Part shown: positions 7,252-7,482 of the stretch, piece after piece
Layout: each line of letters begins with the position of its first letter
Numbering within the stretch: the stretch's first letter is position 1
Assembly (NCBI GenBank): GCA_031264715.1
Contig: JAISDP010000002.1
Span: forward strand, 1-7,482
Reading direction: 5' to 3'
From: Bacteroidales bacterium
Lineage (GTDB): Bacteria > Bacteroidota > Bacteroidia > Bacteroidales > UBA4181
DNA: 7,482 bases
The notes under the pieces: generated by a model
What the model saw: the letters and a program-made list of their open reading frames with translations, nothing else
What the model was told of the DNA's origin: nothing
Databases searched by the model: none
Program-made: the position numbers and the translations under genes

Positions 7252-7290
7252 CCGAAACCACCGTTTCGGAACTCGCCATTTCGGAACGGT
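7252..7290 (+). other. Leader with two mutually exclusive hairpins
   Basis: CCGAAAC (7252-7258) pairs with GTTTCGG (7263-7269) around four bases. ACCGTT (7260-7265) instead pairs with AACGGT (7285-7290). The arms overlap, so only one can form. TTTCGGAAC also occurs twice (7264-7272 and 7279-7287). If transcription starts near 7253-7256, the first hairpin loses part of its left arm and only the second is sure to exist in RNA. It may be a small leader structure or an operator-like repeat. Confidence 0.35.
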
Positions 7291-7307
7291 AAAACCATTT
7301 TTCAGAT

Positions 7308-7482
7308 ATGAAGTTTTACAATAGAGAAAATGAAATCATTGGTTCCGGTTTATATACAAGTACAGCCATATTGTAGAAATCGGGCAGTTTGGCGAGTTGA
7401 GGAAAATCATTGAGCGCGATTATGCCACTTTTAGCGGCAAGGTATTGGAGAAATATTTCCGTGAAAAACTGATTGAACAGGG
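7308..7482 (+). pseudogene. Remnant of an archaeal-type AAA ATPase (ATPase_2/DUF234 family), internal deletion, runs off the window
   Basis: The ATG at 7308 opens MKFYNRENEI, the usual beginning of a common Bacteroidota ATPase family (archaeal-type ATPase domain plus DUF234-type C-terminal region). This frame stops at TAG 7374-7376 after 22 codons. From about 7337, a different frame reads HWFRFIYKYSHIVEIGQ and then SGKVLEKYFREKL, open to the window end. That segment matches the region after the ATPase core in the same family. The N-terminal tip and C-terminal part are thus joined at about 7332-7340 in mismatched frames, losing most of the ATPase domain, including Walker A and Walker B. I estimate some 250 codons are gone, from memory of family length. 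The promoter and leader ahead look intact, so the remnant may still be transcribed. The rest of the C-terminal region lies outside the window. Family recognition is by motif recall. Confidence 0.8.

Noticed and set aside
7308..7376. A genuine 22-residue peptide gene
   Set aside because: Its first ten residues are the start of a known ATPase family and the rest is out-of-frame reading of the same family's later region.

Overview
The window looks like a chromosomal segment from the phylum Bacteroidota, probably order Bacteroidales. The evidence is an adjacent SusC/SusD outer-membrane pair, A/T-rich leaders without Shine-Dalgarno sites before the main genes, a Bacteroides-type -7 box (TATCTTTG), and two members of the Bacteroidales family that joins an HU-like DNA-binding domain to an Ig-like DUF4469 domain. 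All recognised genes are on the + strand.

Layout: (1) 1-729, the 3' part of an HU-like/DUF4469 gene whose start lies just before the window. (2) 730-944, an intergenic stretch with a GC-rich tandem array of 23-bp period (741-849), then an AT-rich leader holding a perfect AGGAGGT and an 11-codon open frame. (3) 945-4223, a SusC/RagA-type TonB-dependent transporter. (4) 4236-6230, its SusD/RagB-type surface lipoprotein, 12 nt downstream. (5) 6231-6313, a short gap with a terminator-like hairpin. (6) 6314-7048, a second, divergent HU-like/DUF4469 gene. (7) 7067-7180, a second 23-bp-period array, unrelated in overall sequence to the first, made of small hairpins enclosed by inverted outer arms. 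(8) 7216-7482, a good promoter leading into the wreck of an archaeal-type AAA ATPase gene, whose N-terminal codons are joined out of frame to its C-terminal region.

How the genes work together: SusC and SusD should form one nutrient importer in the outer membrane. SusD captures a glycan, peptide or similar ligand at the surface, and the TonB-driven SusC barrel moves it to the periplasm. No degradative enzyme, sigma/anti-sigma pair or sensor is visible, so the substrate cannot be read from this window. The HU-like/DUF4469 proteins carry no signal peptide and are probably cytoplasmic; their function is unknown.

The most interesting structural signal is that each HU-like/DUF4469 gene is followed, 11 and 18 nt after its stop codon, by an intergenic array of the same 23-bp period but different sequence. 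The second array can be drawn as a closed four-way junction. Whether these arrays are binding sites, RNA elements, small mobile elements or inert repeats is unknown.
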